Shown here piece after piece: positions 12,371 through 12,459 of a stretch of 12,459 nucleotides of DNA. The translations under genes were made by a program, and so were the position numbers. The notes under the pieces were generated by a model. The model saw nothing but the letters and a program-made list of their open reading frames with translations, had not been told where the DNA came from and did no database searches. The DNA lies in assembly GCA_025464585.1 (NCBI GenBank), contig JAODGL010000165.1, positions 1 to 12,459 of the forward strand, in the 5' to 3' direction. How positions within the stretch are numbered: the first letter of the stretch is position 1; the number at the start of each line of letters is the position of its first letter. Origin of the DNA: Methanosarcinales archaeon (lineage in GTDB: Archaea; Halobacteriota; Syntropharchaeia; Alkanophagales; Methanospirareceae).

Positions 12371-12459
12371 TTTCAATCCTACCTTAGTCCGTGTTTAACG
12401 TTAGCGGTTTAGCGGTTTAGTTGTTAGTTGTTAGTTTAACTTTCAATCCTACCTTAGTC
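12371..12459 (-). CRISPR. Probable end of a CRISPR array, cut by the window edge
   Basis: The 19-base string TTTCAATCCTACCTTAGTC occurs at 12371-12389 and again at 12441-12459, a 70-base period that suits a repeat of about 30 plus a spacer of about 40. TTTCAATCC is the typical end of archaeal CRISPR repeats. Its complement GGATTGAAA would form the 8-base 5' handle of crRNA, so transcription is probably leftward and this would be the leader-distal end. The base before the core differs between copies (A and C), fitting a decayed last repeat. The full repeat length cannot be seen. The only spacer is low complexity. No cas gene is in the window. Confidence 0.62.

Noticed and set aside
1..12459. 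tRNA, rRNA, transposase or integrase genes
   Set aside because: I looked for tRNA-like cloverleaf ends, conserved rRNA strings and transposase motifs and saw none.

Overview
The window is archaeal. It holds a run of archaea-specific or archaeal-type genes: FtsY paired with prefoldin alpha, the small subunit of the archaeal mevalonate-pathway aconitase-X enzyme, the Taw1/TYW1 wyosine radical-SAM enzyme, and ribosomal protein eS6. It also has TATA-like promoter boxes, GGAGGTG Shine-Dalgarno sites, heavy AGA/AGG arginine use and tightly overlapping genes. A euryarchaeon, possibly of the methanogen/ANME-1 type, is my best guess. That lineage assignment is inference; no rRNA or other decisive marker is present.

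Layout. (1) 1-2443, minus strand: prefoldin alpha, ftsY and a 3'-truncated unknown gene with an N-terminal winged-helix look, coupled by an 11-bp overlap and a perfect Shine-Dalgarno site. (2) 2444-2694: pfdA promoter, a CACRCAGAG-type short tandem repeat, and a frameshifted antitoxin-like relic. (3) 2695-4075, plus strand: aconitase-X swivel subunit overlapping taw1. (4) 4058-10213: a membrane/cytoskeleton-looking island. On the minus strand are a degenerate tubulin/FtsZ-superfamily protein and an overlapping gene for a two-helix membrane hairpin with a long helical cytoplasmic part. Divergently on the plus strand are an exported, C-terminally membrane-anchored helical protein, a PaREP1-family gene, and an ~823-residue surface protein with four Ig-like domains. 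(5) 10214-10651: an A/C-rich low-complexity element and a truncated P-loop NTPase. (6) 10652-12279: a SAMHD1-like HD phosphohydrolase convergent with rps6e. (7) 12280-12459: a palindromic pair of TATA boxes and the probable end of a CRISPR array running off the right edge.

The most interesting part is the island in 4058-10213. The tubulin-like protein keeps the T1 loop, an H7-like YNR segment and a T7-like region, but its GGGTGTG (T4) loop is replaced, so it probably does not act as a normal GTPase. It is co-encoded with a membrane hairpin protein and lies beside two large exported proteins anchored by a C-terminal helix. This could be an undescribed membrane-shaping or envelope-linked system, though the sequence alone cannot prove it. 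Within the island, the PaREP1 gene is bracketed by direct repeats of ~45-60 bp made from the tail of the upstream membrane protein. The right-hand repeat copy, read in another frame, supplies the start region of the large surface protein. That suggests an insertion into, or duplication of, an overlapping gene junction.
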